This document shows positions 17,933-26,563 of a stretch of DNA of 52,041 nt, piece after piece. The notes below the pieces were generated by a model. The model worked only from the letters and a program-made list of their open reading frames with translations. It had not been told where the DNA came from and did not search any database. Both the position numbers and the translations under genes were made by a program. This DNA comes from an uncultured Clostridium sp. GTDB taxonomy: Bacteria; Bacillota; Clostridia; Lachnospirales; Lachnospiraceae. Numbering within the stretch: the stretch's first letter is position 1; every line of letters starts with the position of its first letter. The stretch is from the NCBI GenBank assembly GCA_934438135.1, contig CAKSBP010000024.1, forward strand, positions 1 through 52,041. Direction: 5' to 3'.

Positions 17933-17977
17933 CACCTGCATACAATATATATTACTATTGTATGCAGGTGTTTTTTT
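17933..17977. promoter_or_regulatory. Perfect 15-bp inverted repeat covering the tspO ribosome site
   Basis: CACCTGCATACAATA (17933-17947) is perfectly complementary to 17956-17970 around an 8-nt loop. On the plus strand seven Ts follow, giving a textbook terminator, yet no plus-strand gene precedes it. On the minus strand the same stem buries the AGGTG ribosome site of tspO and lies after the LUD gene. It could be a terminator, a translation-blocking hairpin or an operator. Confidence 0.7.
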
Positions 17978-17994
17978 ATCATAACGTATTTTTC

Positions 17995-18630
17995 TTAATA
18001 ACCAAGTTCTTCTCCAACTAAAATTACTTTAATTCGGTTCTTCACTCTGGAATTCCTAGTAACGACAGTATGACAGCAGATGCAGTCATCATTCAGGCAG
18101 TCCACACATCTTCCAAGCTCAAAACATCCAGTGTGCTTATTAAGGCGTACTGCATTTGGAGGTGAAGCAATATTTCTGACACGGTCAATGGCCTGTTCTA
18201 CATTCACTGAAACTTTATTTTTTCCTGCAATAACAATCACATTTTCAGGACCTGTAATCAAGCAGGCTACCCGATTTCCATTTCCATCAATATTAACAAG
18301 CTGACCATCTAAAGTAATCGCATTGGTACTCATCAGAAAGTAATCTGCTGCAACCTGTTTTGCATAAAATGCTTTCTTTTCTTCTGGCGTTTCCACCTTA
18401 TCACGGTCATATAACACATAATCTGCTTTCTGAATCGCATCAAACATACCAATTTCTTTTAATGTTTCAGAACCACCCCATGTAATCGAACTTCCCGGTT
18501 TCATAAGTTCTAATGCTTTTAAAAGTGCCTGTTCCTTATTCTCACAATAAAATCCTTCCATGCCTCGAAGCTCAAGCTTCTTTATGATCCCTAAGGCCTG
18601 ATTTTTAAATGCCTGCTGTCTTGCATCCAT
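17995..18630 (-). CDS. LUD domain protein (lactate-utilisation LutC-like)
   Basis: 211 residues. The LUD fold is recognisable from GSSITWGGSETLKEIGMF, the DYVLYDRD and ADYFLMSTNAITLDGQLVNIDGNGNR segments, and NVIVIAGKNKV. Near the C-terminus a cysteine cluster (CFELGRCVDCLNDDCICCH) may bind iron-sulfur or zinc. This stand-alone subtype is common in Clostridia and its substrate is unknown; the link to lactate is by family only. The ATG at 18630 is used because AAGGGAAGG precedes it. The gene lies 31 bases after degV and is probably co-transcribed. Confidence 0.85.
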   Translation of the reverse strand: MDARQQAFKNQALGIIKKLELRGMEGFYCENKEQALLKALELMKPGSSITWGGSETLKEIGMFDAIQKADYVLYDRDKVETPEEKKAFYAKQVAADYFLMSTNAITLDGQLVNIDGNGNRVACLITGPENVIVIAGKNKVSVNVEQAIDRVRNIASPPNAVRLNKHTGCFELGRCVDCLNDDCICCHTVVTRNSRVKNRIKVILVGEELGY

Positions 18631-18661
18631 CTGAATCCTTCCCTTCATAAATTACCTTTTC

Positions 18662-19546
18662 TTACGCATTAAATTTTTTAACAAAACATACTCCGACTGG
18701 TCCCGGACCTGTGTAAGTTCCCACTGTTACACCAATCTGAAAAACCGGATATGTGATTTTTCTTCCAATTAATTCTTCTAAACGTTCCTGCACCTTTTTA
18801 GTTTCTTTCAGCGTAGTTGCATTCGCCATACAGAAATCATAATCTGCATAACTATCACCTGTCTCTTCAAAATACTCCTCTACCATAGCAAGTACTTTAT
18901 CCAATGCCTTCTTACGTCCACGTACATTAGAATATGGCTGCAGTTCCTTGTCCTTTAAAACAATCATTGGTTTTAAATTGAGCATAGCCCCTGCAAGGGA
19001 AGTTACTTTTCCAATTCTTCCTCCCTTTTGCAGATAATCTAATGTATCTACGGTAAACATAATTCTTGCGGTATTTTTAATTTCATTTATCTTAGCTTCT
19101 ACTGCATCGATATCCATTCCTGCTTTTTTCATGTAAGCCGCCTGAAGCACAACCAGTCCCTGCCCAGCTGTTGCCTGAATAGAGTCAACAATCACAATTT
19201 TCGCATTTTCATTTTCTTCTTCCAGGATATTTTTCGCATTGACTGCTGACTGGTAAGAACCACTGAACTTGGCAGTCAGACAAAAACAAAGCACATCTTT
19301 TCCTTGATCAAGTGCTTCCTGAAAGGCATTCATATAATCCTGGACTGATGGTAATGATGTCTTCGGATATACACGTTTTTCTGAAATTTTTTTATAATAA
19401 TCTTCATTCGTAATCTCTTCATGTTCTTTAAAATAATGTTCCTGATCAAATGTTACATAGTAAGGAATCACTCGGATATTATACTCTTTAGTAAGAGACT
19501 CTGGTATATCACATGAAGAATCGCTGAATATCTGAAAATCTTTCAT
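18662..19546 (-). CDS. DegV family fatty-acid-binding protein
   Basis: 294 residues. Family landmarks are the N-terminal IFSDSSCDIPESL, TSLPSVQDYMNAF, CFCLTAKFSGSYQSA (fatty-acid contact loop), YLQKGGRIGKV and the terminal GPGPVGVCFVKKF. DegV-type proteins bind fatty acids; in Firmicutes FakB members deliver them to the kinase FakA. No fakA lies in the window, so a FakB role is an inference. It is first in a probable operon with the LUD protein. Confidence 0.93.
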   Translation of the reverse strand: MKDFQIFSDSSCDIPESLTKEYNIRVIPYYVTFDQEHYFKEHEEITNEDYYKKISEKRVYPKTSLPSVQDYMNAFQEALDQGKDVLCFCLTAKFSGSYQSAVNAKNILEEENENAKIVIVDSIQATAGQGLVVLQAAYMKKAGMDIDAVEAKINEIKNTARIMFTVDTLDYLQKGGRIGKVTSLAGAMLNLKPMIVLKDKELQPYSNVRGRKKALDKVLAMVEEYFEETGDSYADYDFCMANATTLKETKKVQERLEELIGRKITYPVFQIGVTVGTYTGPGPVGVCFVKKFNA

Positions 19547-19756
19547 TGCACTTCTCCTATTGTTTTATGGATTTTGTTCATAACGATAATTATAACAAAT
19601 TTTCAGGGTGTTGTATAGGTTGGGATTTTAATATATTTTCCTCTTTTCATATTTTTCCTCCACCTTAGTTTTTCCTTTACTTTATATAGATAATTTGTCA
19701 GTTTTGTAACAAGAATATTGACAGTGTAAGGTTTGATACAACTGATTGAATGCATG

Positions 19757-19792
19757 AAAAAAGAGACCGGATAATCTCTTACCTAGTCTCTT
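19757..19792 (-). terminator. Intrinsic terminator of glyA
   Basis: AAGAGAC/GTCTCTT (19761-19767 with 19786-19792) extends through mostly paired inner arms to a GAGA loop. It is followed on the minus strand by TTTTTTC and lies about 18 bases after the glyA stop. The 5' arm contains CTAGGTAA. Confidence 0.85.
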
Positions 19793-19810
19793 CTTCTTAA
19801 AACCTCTATC

Positions 19811-21049
19811 TTAGTACAATGGATGTTTGTCAGTTAATTCCTTAACCATAGCCATTGCTTTTTCTTTATTTGCATCTACGTCGTTGATTAGCATTGCAAT
19901 AGCATCTGCTACAACGTCCATATCAGATGTATTAAATCCTCTTGTTGTAACAGCAGCCGTTCCCAAACGGATACCACTTGTTACGAAAGGTGACTGCGGA
20001 TCATTAGGAACTGTGTTTTTATTACATGTGATGTTAGCTGCATCCAATAACTTCTCAGCTTCCTTACCTGTGACTCCTTTGTTTACAAGGTTTACTAACA
20101 TTAAATGGTTATCTGTACCACCGGAAACAATGTCGAATCCTCTGTTTATTAAACCGTTTGCAAGAGCCTGTGCATTATCAATGATATTCTGTGCATAGAC
20201 TTTGAAGCTTGGGTCTAATGCTTCTTTAAAGCAGACAGCCTTTCCTGCGATAACATGCATTAAAGGACCACCTTGGATTCCTGGGAATACTGCTTTATTT
20301 AATTTATGTTCGTCAGCAAATTCTCTGCTGGATAAAATCATACCACCTCTAGGTCCACGAAGCGTTTTATGAGTTGTAGTTGTTGTAACATGTGCATATG
20401 GAATTGGGCTTTCATGAAGACCTGCTGCTACAAGTCCAGCAATGTGAGCCATATCTACCATTAAGAATGCACCAACTTCATCTGCGATTTCACGAAATCT
20501 CTTGAAGTCAATTTTTCTTGCGTAAGCACTTGCACCTGCGATAATCATCTTTGGTTTTGCTTCTTTTGCAATTCTTTCAACTTCATCATAATCGATGAAT
20601 CCTTCGTCATTTACTCCGTAAGGTACGATGTTAAAATAACTTCCGGAAATATTAACAGGACTTCCGTGTGTCAGATGTCCGCCGTGATCAAGGTTCATAC
20701 CCATAACAGTATCACCTGGTTTTACTAAAGCAAAAAATACAGCTAAATTTGCCTGCGCGCCTGAATGTGGCTGTACGTTTGCATATGTACAGTCGAATAA
20801 CTTCATTGCCCTGTCTCTTGCAAGATCTTCTGCAATATCAACGAATTCGCATCCGCCATAATATCTTTTTCCTGGATATCCCTCTGCATATTTATTCGTT
20901 AAAGGACTTCCCATTGCTGCCATAACAGCTTTACTAACGAAGTTTTCAGAAGCGATCAGCTCAATATGGCTTCTCTGTCTTCCAAGTTCTTTTTCAATGG
21001 CCACAGAAAGTTCAGGGTCAAAGTTTTGTATCTCGTCAAATGAATACAT
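19811..21049 (-). CDS. glyA: Serine hydroxymethyltransferase
   Basis: 412 residues, the normal length. The protein begins RQRSHIELIASENFVSKAVM and carries NKYAEGYPGKRYYGG. The PLP lysine is in VTTTTTHKTLRGPRGG. It converts serine and tetrahydrofolate to glycine and methylene-tetrahydrofolate in the cytoplasm. The ribosome site GGAGGTAGG precedes the ATG. An extended -10 box (TGCTATAAT) lies 33 bases upstream. The 91-base upstream gap is too short for a glycine riboswitch, and none is seen. Confidence 0.97.
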   Translation of the reverse strand: MYSFDEIQNFDPELSVAIEKELGRQRSHIELIASENFVSKAVMAAMGSPLTNKYAEGYPGKRYYGGCEFVDIAEDLARDRAMKLFDCTYANVQPHSGAQANLAVFFALVKPGDTVMGMNLDHGGHLTHGSPVNISGSYFNIVPYGVNDEGFIDYDEVERIAKEAKPKMIIAGASAYARKIDFKRFREIADEVGAFLMVDMAHIAGLVAAGLHESPIPYAHVTTTTTHKTLRGPRGGMILSSREFADEHKLNKAVFPGIQGGPLMHVIAGKAVCFKEALDPSFKVYAQNIIDNAQALANGLINRGFDIVSGGTDNHLMLVNLVNKGVTGKEAEKLLDAANITCNKNTVPNDPQSPFVTSGIRLGTAAVTTRGFNTSDMDVVADAIAMLINDVDANKEKAMAMVKELTDKHPLY

Positions 21050-21081
21050 TTTTCCTACCTCCGTAACGTTTTGTCCTGTTC

Positions 21082-21087
21082 ATTATA
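21082..21087 (-). promoter_or_regulatory. Extended -10 promoter element of glyA
   Basis: TATAAT preceded by TGC on the minus strand, pointing at glyA. The matching -35 (TTCATT, 16 bases upstream) is weak, as expected for an extended -10 promoter. Confidence 0.55.
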
Positions 21088-21140
21088 GCATACTCATTTT
21101 TAGAATGAAATATTGTTTATAAAATATTATTTTATATATT

Positions 21141-23537
21141 TTACATAACTAATGTAATTTCATTCACATCTTTTAAGGAGTCGGCAGGAATATAGTTTTC
21201 AGCAAGTTTTTCTCCATTTAGGAAGCATTCTTTGTATCCACCTTCTGCACCGCTTTCGTTCTGAACTTTAATATTTAATTTTTTACCACGAAATACTTTT
21301 TCTATAGTAATTTCTTTCCAATCAGATGGAATTGCTGGAGCCAGTCTTAAACCATTCTGGTCTGGGCGAAGTCCTAACATTCCTTCTACGCATCCAACCA
21401 TAACGGTAGAAGCTGTTCCTGTTAACCAATGTACGTGGGAACGTCCCTCAAATGGACTTTCTACACTTTCCGTAAACTGACCATGTACGTAAGGTTCCAG
21501 GCATCTGGTATCTGCATCGTCATTCTGAGATGCCGGTGAACTTTCTTTGAAATATTCATAGGCTCTGTTTCCATGTCCCATCAAAGACTCTGCAAGGATA
21601 ATCCATCCCTGTGGCTGTGAAAAAATACCACCATTTTCTTTGGTAGAACCATTGAATAATAAGGCTAATGCACCATCAAATGCATGATTTTTATAAGAAG
21701 GTGCCATTAATCTTACACCGTATTTTGTATTCAGTTCGCGATGAACAGATTCTAATGCTTTTTCAGCCTGTTCTTTCGTTGCAAGACCACTGATAACCGC
21801 CCATGACTGAGGATTTAACCACATGCTTGCTTCTGGGTCTTTCTTAGAACCAATAACCTGACCATCTTCTTTAATACCACGAACAAAACGGTCGCCTTCC
21901 CAACATTCTTTCTGAATGGTATCACCAAGTTCTTTCTGTTTCTGTTCAAGATAAGCAATATACTCGGTATCATTCTTCTCTACTGCAAATTTTCTTAAAA
22001 TAGTAAATGCATAGTAAAGCTGTAATGCTACGAAAGTAGACTCACCTTTTTTACCAAGTCTTAAACAGTCATTCCAGTCTGCATGGAGACCTGCTGGCAT
22101 GTTATGATCACCGAGACGTTCTTCAGAGAACTGAATAGCACGTTTTAAATGGTCATAAACAGTACCTTCGCCTTTATTAGAATATGGAATTACTTCATCT
22201 ATAAATTTTTTATTTCCACTTTCTACTACATATTTATAAACTGTTGGGAACAGCCATAATGCATCATCTGCACGATATGCAGGATGTCCGGTTTCTTTCA
22301 CCCACTCAGGATCATCTGGTGTTCCTTCATGACCTGGATTATGATCATATTTTACTAATGGAAGTCCACCACCGTTATCAACCTGAGCAGAAAGCATGAA
22401 ACGAATGGAATCGCCTGCAGCTTCTGGATCCAGATGGATAACTCCTTGAATATCCTGAACCGTATCACGATATCCGTAACCATTTCTCTGTCCACAGTAT
22501 GTAAACGATGCTGCTCTTGACCAGTTAAATGTCATAAAGCACTGGTAAGCATTCCATGTATTAATCATACTGTTAAATGCTGGATCTGGTGTATTTACCT
22601 TTAAGTTCTCTAATTTTGAATGCCAGAATTTTTTTAATTCTGCTAATTCTTCATCTACCTTGTCTGCATTTTCATAAGCAGCAATAATCTTGTCTGCTTC
22701 TTCTGATGCTTTCATTCCTAATATATAGGTAACCACTTTTGTCTCGCCTGGTTTTAATGTCAGTGCAGAATGAAGTGCTCCACAGCCGTTTGTATTATAG
22801 TTTAATACATTATCGCATTTTCCATTCTCAACAGCAACAGGATTTCCATAGGAATGATAATTTCCGATAAATGCTTTTTTATCACCGTTATAAGAAGTGA
22901 CTTTCTGTCCTGCCTGTCCGAAGAAACGGCATTTTGCACTGTTTCCGTTAACAGCATCACCAGTGCAGTTTTCATTAATTTTCTGTACAATTTTATTTCC
23001 TTCAAAGTACGTTCTGGTAATAAATAAGGTATACTGTAAATTCACCTGATCCTGCTCATAATTATTATCATTTGTAAATTCTGCATATGCAAAAGCAGAA
23101 ATTTTACGTTCTTTGTCTGTTGTATTGGTTAATTTCAGCCTCCAGACTTCATATGTTTTATTTAATGGTACGTAATACAGTGCTTCGGAATCAATCCCTG
23201 CATAAGATGCAAGCATGTTCGTGTATGCAGTACCATGATGGCATTCGCTCTTATATGTATTTAAATCTTTTCCGACTGGCTGCCAGGATGCCGACCAATA
23301 ATCTTTTGTTTCATCATCTCTAATATAAATGTATCTTCCCGGCTTATCTTCTGCATTAAACTGATATCTTAAAATTCTTCCATTGGCACCGCTTTTCTCG
23401 AAGCTGTAACCACCTGCATTGTTTGAAATAATTGCTCCATAAGCTGGTGAACCTAAATAGTTTGCCCAAGGTGCTGGAGTATTTGGTTTTGTAATGACAT
23501 ATTCTCTGTTTGCCTCATCGAAATAACCGTAATTCAT
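21141..23537 (-). CDS. GH94 family disaccharide phosphorylase (cellobiose/diacetylchitobiose/cellobionate type)
   Basis: 798 residues. The opening MNYGYFDEANREYVITKPN, AGGYSFEKS and the RYIYIRD block match GH94 phosphorylases along the whole length. The catalytic aspartate is D490 in HADWNDCLRLG. The enzyme phosphorolyses a beta-linked disaccharide inside the cell to a sugar 1-phosphate plus a free sugar, saving ATP. Length and N-terminus resemble both N,N'-diacetylchitobiose phosphorylase and cellobionic-acid or cellobiose phosphorylases, and I cannot decide the substrate. The ATG at 23537 is used (GGAGGG five bases upstream); the frame continues upstream without a better start. No sugar transporter is adjacent. 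Confidence 0.88.
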   Translation of the reverse strand: MNYGYFDEANREYVITKPNTPAPWANYLGSPAYGAIISNNAGGYSFEKSGANGRILRYQFNAEDKPGRYIYIRDDETKDYWSASWQPVGKDLNTYKSECHHGTAYTNMLASYAGIDSEALYYVPLNKTYEVWRLKLTNTTDKERKISAFAYAEFTNDNNYEQDQVNLQYTLFITRTYFEGNKIVQKINENCTGDAVNGNSAKCRFFGQAGQKVTSYNGDKKAFIGNYHSYGNPVAVENGKCDNVLNYNTNGCGALHSALTLKPGETKVVTYILGMKASEEADKIIAAYENADKVDEELAELKKFWHSKLENLKVNTPDPAFNSMINTWNAYQCFMTFNWSRAASFTYCGQRNGYGYRDTVQDIQGVIHLDPEAAGDSIRFMLSAQVDNGGGLPLVKYDHNPGHEGTPDDPEWVKETGHPAYRADDALWLFPTVYKYVVESGNKKFIDEVIPYSNKGEGTVYDHLKRAIQFSEERLGDHNMPAGLHADWNDCLRLGKKGESTFVALQLYYAFTILRKFAVEKNDTEYIAYLEQKQKELGDTIQKECWEGDRFVRGIKEDGQVIGSKKDPEASMWLNPQSWAVISGLATKEQAEKALESVHRELNTKYGVRLMAPSYKNHAFDGALALLFNGSTKENGGIFSQPQGWIILAESLMGHGNRAYEYFKESSPASQNDDADTRCLEPYVHGQFTESVESPFEGRSHVHWLTGTASTVMVGCVEGMLGLRPDQNGLRLAPAIPSDWKEITIEKVFRGKKLNIKVQNESGAEGGYKECFLNGEKLAENYIPADSLKDVNEITLVM

Positions 23538-23561
23538 AATTTCCCTCCAAATTTTCATAAT

Positions 23562-23581
23562 AGGTGCGGCGAACCACACCT
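23562..23581 (-). promoter_or_regulatory. UUCG-capped hairpin in the GH94 leader
   Basis: AGGTGTGG and CCGCACCT form an 8-bp stem (one G-U) closed by a TTCG loop in the untranslated leader, ending about 25 bases before the start codon. Confidence 0.55.
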
Positions 23582-23617
23582 GACTCACATACTCTGACTA
23601 TACTTTGAGATATCTTA

Positions 23618-23646
23618 AGTTTACACGATTGGGAAATGGTTTACAA
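23618..23646 (-). promoter_or_regulatory. Candidate promoter with cre-like site for the GH94 gene
   Basis: TTGTAA (23641-23646) and TAAACT (23618-23623) are spaced by 17 bases. Overlapping the -35 is TGTAAACCATTTCC, which matches the catabolite-repression cre consensus with two mismatches. TGTAAAC recurs 20 bases further on. Confidence 0.45.
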
Positions 23647-23700
23647 TGTATTTTTTTGAGGTAGTTTTGTGGTATTTTTTAAGTAAAATTTTTTCATAAT

Positions 23701-24258
23701 TTAAAGACTCCATCTTTTTTTTACTGGATACCAGGAACCCGTTAAATAAAATTTTTCCTTTTCTATTTTCTTCCATTTATTCTTTCTGAATTGAAAATCA
23801 AATATAGTATAAGGAAGTATTATCTCCTCCTTTTGTTTCGCCTTTAATGTAAAAGCCATATCCTTCTTGTTAATCATAGAATACCCTTCCATTCCTACGC
23901 CATTACAATATCCTAATGTTTCAATATAATAATTATAGGCTTCCACCACATGTTCTTCCTTATCCTTATTATAAAATTCCGTTTCTACTAATAACATCTT
24001 TAACTCTGAACCAGGAATTGCATCTGCAAATTTACCATATTTCTTTTCAAACTCTTTCTGACCCATCCATTTATAATTTTTTATCTTCAGCTCTACTTTA
24101 TCATCTCTTAATGTTCCCTTTTCTCCTATATTATAAATAATATTTTCTGCCTGCGGAAAGGTAGAACGAAATTTTTCCTGTCCTAATACAAAAAGAGAGG
24201 CAAATATAATTACAATAACAGCTATTATAATTACTTTATATCTTCTTCTCATCCTCAT
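23701..24258 (-). CDS. Membrane-anchored accessory protein of the ABC operon, unknown family
   Basis: 185 residues. A basic start (MRMRRRYK) and one membrane helix (about 8-26) precede an extracellular beta-rich domain (VELKIKNYKWM..., LLVETEFYNKDKEE, VEAYNYYIETLGY). It resembles the DUF5028-type proteins coded beside bacteriocin-like ABC systems, but I am not certain of the family. It is the last gene of the operon; its start lies 23 bases inside the ATPase gene. The protein coded by 27379-28083 has a similar plan (anchor plus a ligand-like domain), so the two may be distant paralogues. Confidence 0.65.
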   Translation of the reverse strand: MRMRRRYKVIIIAVIVIIFASLFVLGQEKFRSTFPQAENIIYNIGEKGTLRDDKVELKIKNYKWMGQKEFEKKYGKFADAIPGSELKMLLVETEFYNKDKEEHVVEAYNYYIETLGYCNGVGMEGYSMINKKDMAFTLKAKQKEEIILPYTIFDFQFRKNKWKKIEKEKFYLTGSWYPVKKRWSL

Positions 24259-24916
24259 CTACTGAATTCCTCCCTGCATTTATGGTATGCCCTTTTATTT
24301 TTCCTGACTCAATAAAAAATATTTCATCAGAAAGAAATTTGAGTTCTTCCGAATCATGAGAAGACAAAATTATAACAGCTCCCCTTTGCTTTTCTTTCTG
24401 CAGAATTTTCCGCAGACCTGCTACACTTGCCTCATCCAAAGCGTTCGTTGGCTCATCTAGTATAATAATATCTGGATATTCCATTATAGCTGCTGCAATC
24501 CCTAATTTCTGTTTCATCCCTAATGAATATTTTTTATACTTTTTTTTATCATCTGGATTCAGACCTGTTTCTGCCATTACATCACGAATTCTATCCATAT
24601 CAATCTTTTCTCTTATATCCGCTAAATTTTTCAAATTCTCAAGCCCTGTATAATTTGCAATAAATCCAGGATTTTCAATCAATGCACCAATACTCTCTGG
24701 AAATGAACGCTCTCGTCCAATTTCTTCTCCATTAATAACCACCTTTCCAGATGTAGGTCTTATTAATCCACAAACTGCACGCATAAGCATTGTTTTTCCT
24801 GAACCGTTTTTCCCTTTAAGTCCATATATTTTTCCTTTGTCTAAACTCATACTGACATCTTTTAATACAAACTCTTTTCCAATTTTTTTTGAATAGTTTA
24901 TTACTTCAATAAACAT
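24236..24916 (-). CDS. ABC transporter ATP-binding protein
   Basis: 226 residues. Walker A GKNGSGKT is at 35-42, the signature YSLGMKQKLGIA in the middle, Walker B IIILDEPTNALD after it, and the switch histidine in SSHDSEEL. The type matches ATPases of bacteriocin-immunity and lantibiotic-export systems (LanF/BcrA-like). It would power the three membrane proteins coded just upstream. It starts two bases after the stop of the preceding permease. Confidence 0.93.
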   Translation of the reverse strand: MFIEVINYSKKIGKEFVLKDVSMSLDKGKIYGLKGKNGSGKTMLMRAVCGLIRPTSGKVVINGEEIGRERSFPESIGALIENPGFIANYTGLENLKNLADIREKIDMDRIRDVMAETGLNPDDKKKYKKYSLGMKQKLGIAAAIMEYPDIIILDEPTNALDEASVAGLRKILQKEKQRGAVIILSSHDSEELKFLSDEIFFIESGKIKGHTINAGRNSVDEDEKKI

Positions 24917-24918
24917 AT

Positions 24919-25791
24919 TTATTCTATTTCACCCTTTCTTTGAATACAATCCATATATATAAATTTTCTTAATCCTATAAAAATTGCACAAAAACTAAAT
25001 ATGCCACATAAAATTAATCCTGTTTCTATATTCATTCCTCCGTTTTTTATTATATTAATATTTCGATACAGCATTTCATAATTTCCTAACAGGTAAGGTC
25101 TGCACCAATACGCAGATGATATCAGATATATAACAATCGTTAACATTGCTGCTAACGGAGAAAACAGGAACGATAATGTCATTTCTACCACTCCTATCGA
25201 AAAAGAAATCATAATCGGCATAATTATAACTAGAAGAAAGAAGGTTGGCATACTTATTCTCGATATATCAATCTCTGAAACATGAATTCCAATCGTACTA
25301 TTAGGAATAAGCTTATCACTTCCATTCATTACAGCGAAACAAATAATACTAATATAAATTAATCCATAATATCCAATGGTAACAGCCCCAACCCAAACAC
25401 ATTTACTTATCCACCATACACTCTTACGTTCAGTTCGTATAAGATACTGATACCCTCTTTCAGTAAAATCCTTATACGGATAACTGCTCACAATAAAAAT
25501 AAAATAAAAATGAATTATAATCCATACTATAGGCAGATCAAATTTCCCTTTTCCTGAAAAATCCTTTAAATATTCCTTGCCCTTAAAAAATTCTACCAGA
25601 TAATCTCCCACGTTCGGTATTGAAATATTACTATATGTACTAAATACTTTTACTTTAGACATAAACGACATACAGCATATGAACACAATCACTGGAACAA
25701 AAATCAATTTCTTCCATTCCAGAATGATTCCCGTTTTCACGTCATATCTTATCTGTTTCATCAACCCCTTATTATAATTACTACTTTTCAT
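24919..25791 (-). CDS. ABC transporter permease, third of three
   Basis: 290 residues with about six membrane helices (for example VPVIVFICCMSFM, IIHFYFIFIVSSY, AVTIGYYGLIYISIICF). A large extracellular loop lies between helices 1 and 2, containing NVGDYLVEFFKGKEYL. No named domain can be assigned by eye; the plan is that of ABC-2 family permeases of multi-permease bacteriocin-type systems. It overlaps the upstream permease gene by 11 bases and is followed by the ATPase gene. Confidence 0.75.
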   Translation of the reverse strand: MKSSNYNKGLMKQIRYDVKTGIILEWKKLIFVPVIVFICCMSFMSKVKVFSTYSNISIPNVGDYLVEFFKGKEYLKDFSGKGKFDLPIVWIIIHFYFIFIVSSYPYKDFTERGYQYLIRTERKSVWWISKCVWVGAVTIGYYGLIYISIICFAVMNGSDKLIPNSTIGIHVSEIDISRISMPTFFLLVIIMPIMISFSIGVVEMTLSFLFSPLAAMLTIVIYLISSAYWCRPYLLGNYEMLYRNINIIKNGGMNIETGLILCGIFSFCAIFIGLRKFIYMDCIQRKGEIE

Positions 25792-26563
25792 CCATGAATT
25801 CCTTTCTTTGTATTGCCAGCTTTGCTATCATAAATAAAATTATGGATGATATACTCACATAAGAAACATATTGTATAATTCGTTTCATACATCCCCATAC
25901 TCTATAATCCATACTTAAAGACAGAAAAAAAAGCGGATATTTCGGTTTGACAATTTCTGAACACGTAATAACTAACATTGCAATAAACGGTATACTCTTC
26001 TGTCTATATATCCACAAAAAGCAGTTTGCTGCTGTACAAAATAAAAACAGACGAACCCACGATGTTATAAAAAACACGCCCATTACTTTCCATATCGAAA
26101 TGTTTTCTATTGTCCTTTTAGTTAAAATGCAGAATACGCTGGATGCACAATTCCAGTTTATTGTTTTTTCTACCATAAACATTCCTGTTATTCCTGTACT
26201 AATCATAGAAATCAAGCTAATAAAACAGGACAAATATCCGATTTTTAATATTTGATTCAAGAATATATTCTTTTTTGTAGAATACCAAAGTACATTAAGA
26301 ATATTCAAATCTTCCTCGGTTATGAATATAGATAAAAATAAAGTAACCGGTAAAATCACAAATCCAAATGCAATTGGTTTCATAATCCATACATAACAGT
26401 CTGCAAGAGAAAATAACCTTCCATATACAGATATTCCACTATTCGAACTTTCAAAATATAAAATAATAAATATCACTATTACAAGTGTACAAATTAAAAA
26501 GTGAATCGGATATTTCTTTAATACTTTGAACGGATTTTGAAAATATCCTTTTTTAGTATGCAT
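25781..26563 (-). CDS. ABC transporter permease, second of three
   Basis: 260 residues, about six membrane helices, hydrophobic throughout. The N-terminal YPIHFLICTLVIVIFIILYFE is followed by ISVYGRLFSLADCYVWIMKP. I chose the ATG at 26563 because AAGGGG lies nine bases upstream; the frame extends to 26584 with a poorer start. The gene overlaps the previous one by 11 bases and the next by 11, showing tight coupling in one operon. Its exact family is not recognised. Confidence 0.75.
   Translation of the reverse strand: MHTKKGYFQNPFKVLKKYPIHFLICTLVIVIFIILYFESSNSGISVYGRLFSLADCYVWIMKPIAFGFVILPVTLFLSIFITEEDLNILNVLWYSTKKNIFLNQILKIGYLSCFISLISMISTGITGMFMVEKTINWNCASSVFCILTKRTIENISIWKVMGVFFITSWVRLFLFCTAANCFLWIYRQKSIPFIAMLVITCSEIVKPKYPLFFLSLSMDYRVWGCMKRIIQYVSYVSISSIILFMIAKLAIQRKEFMDEK

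Noticed and set aside
21050..21140. Glycine riboswitch upstream of glyA
   Set aside because: The gap is only 91 bases and contains a promoter; there is no aptamer-like pattern.
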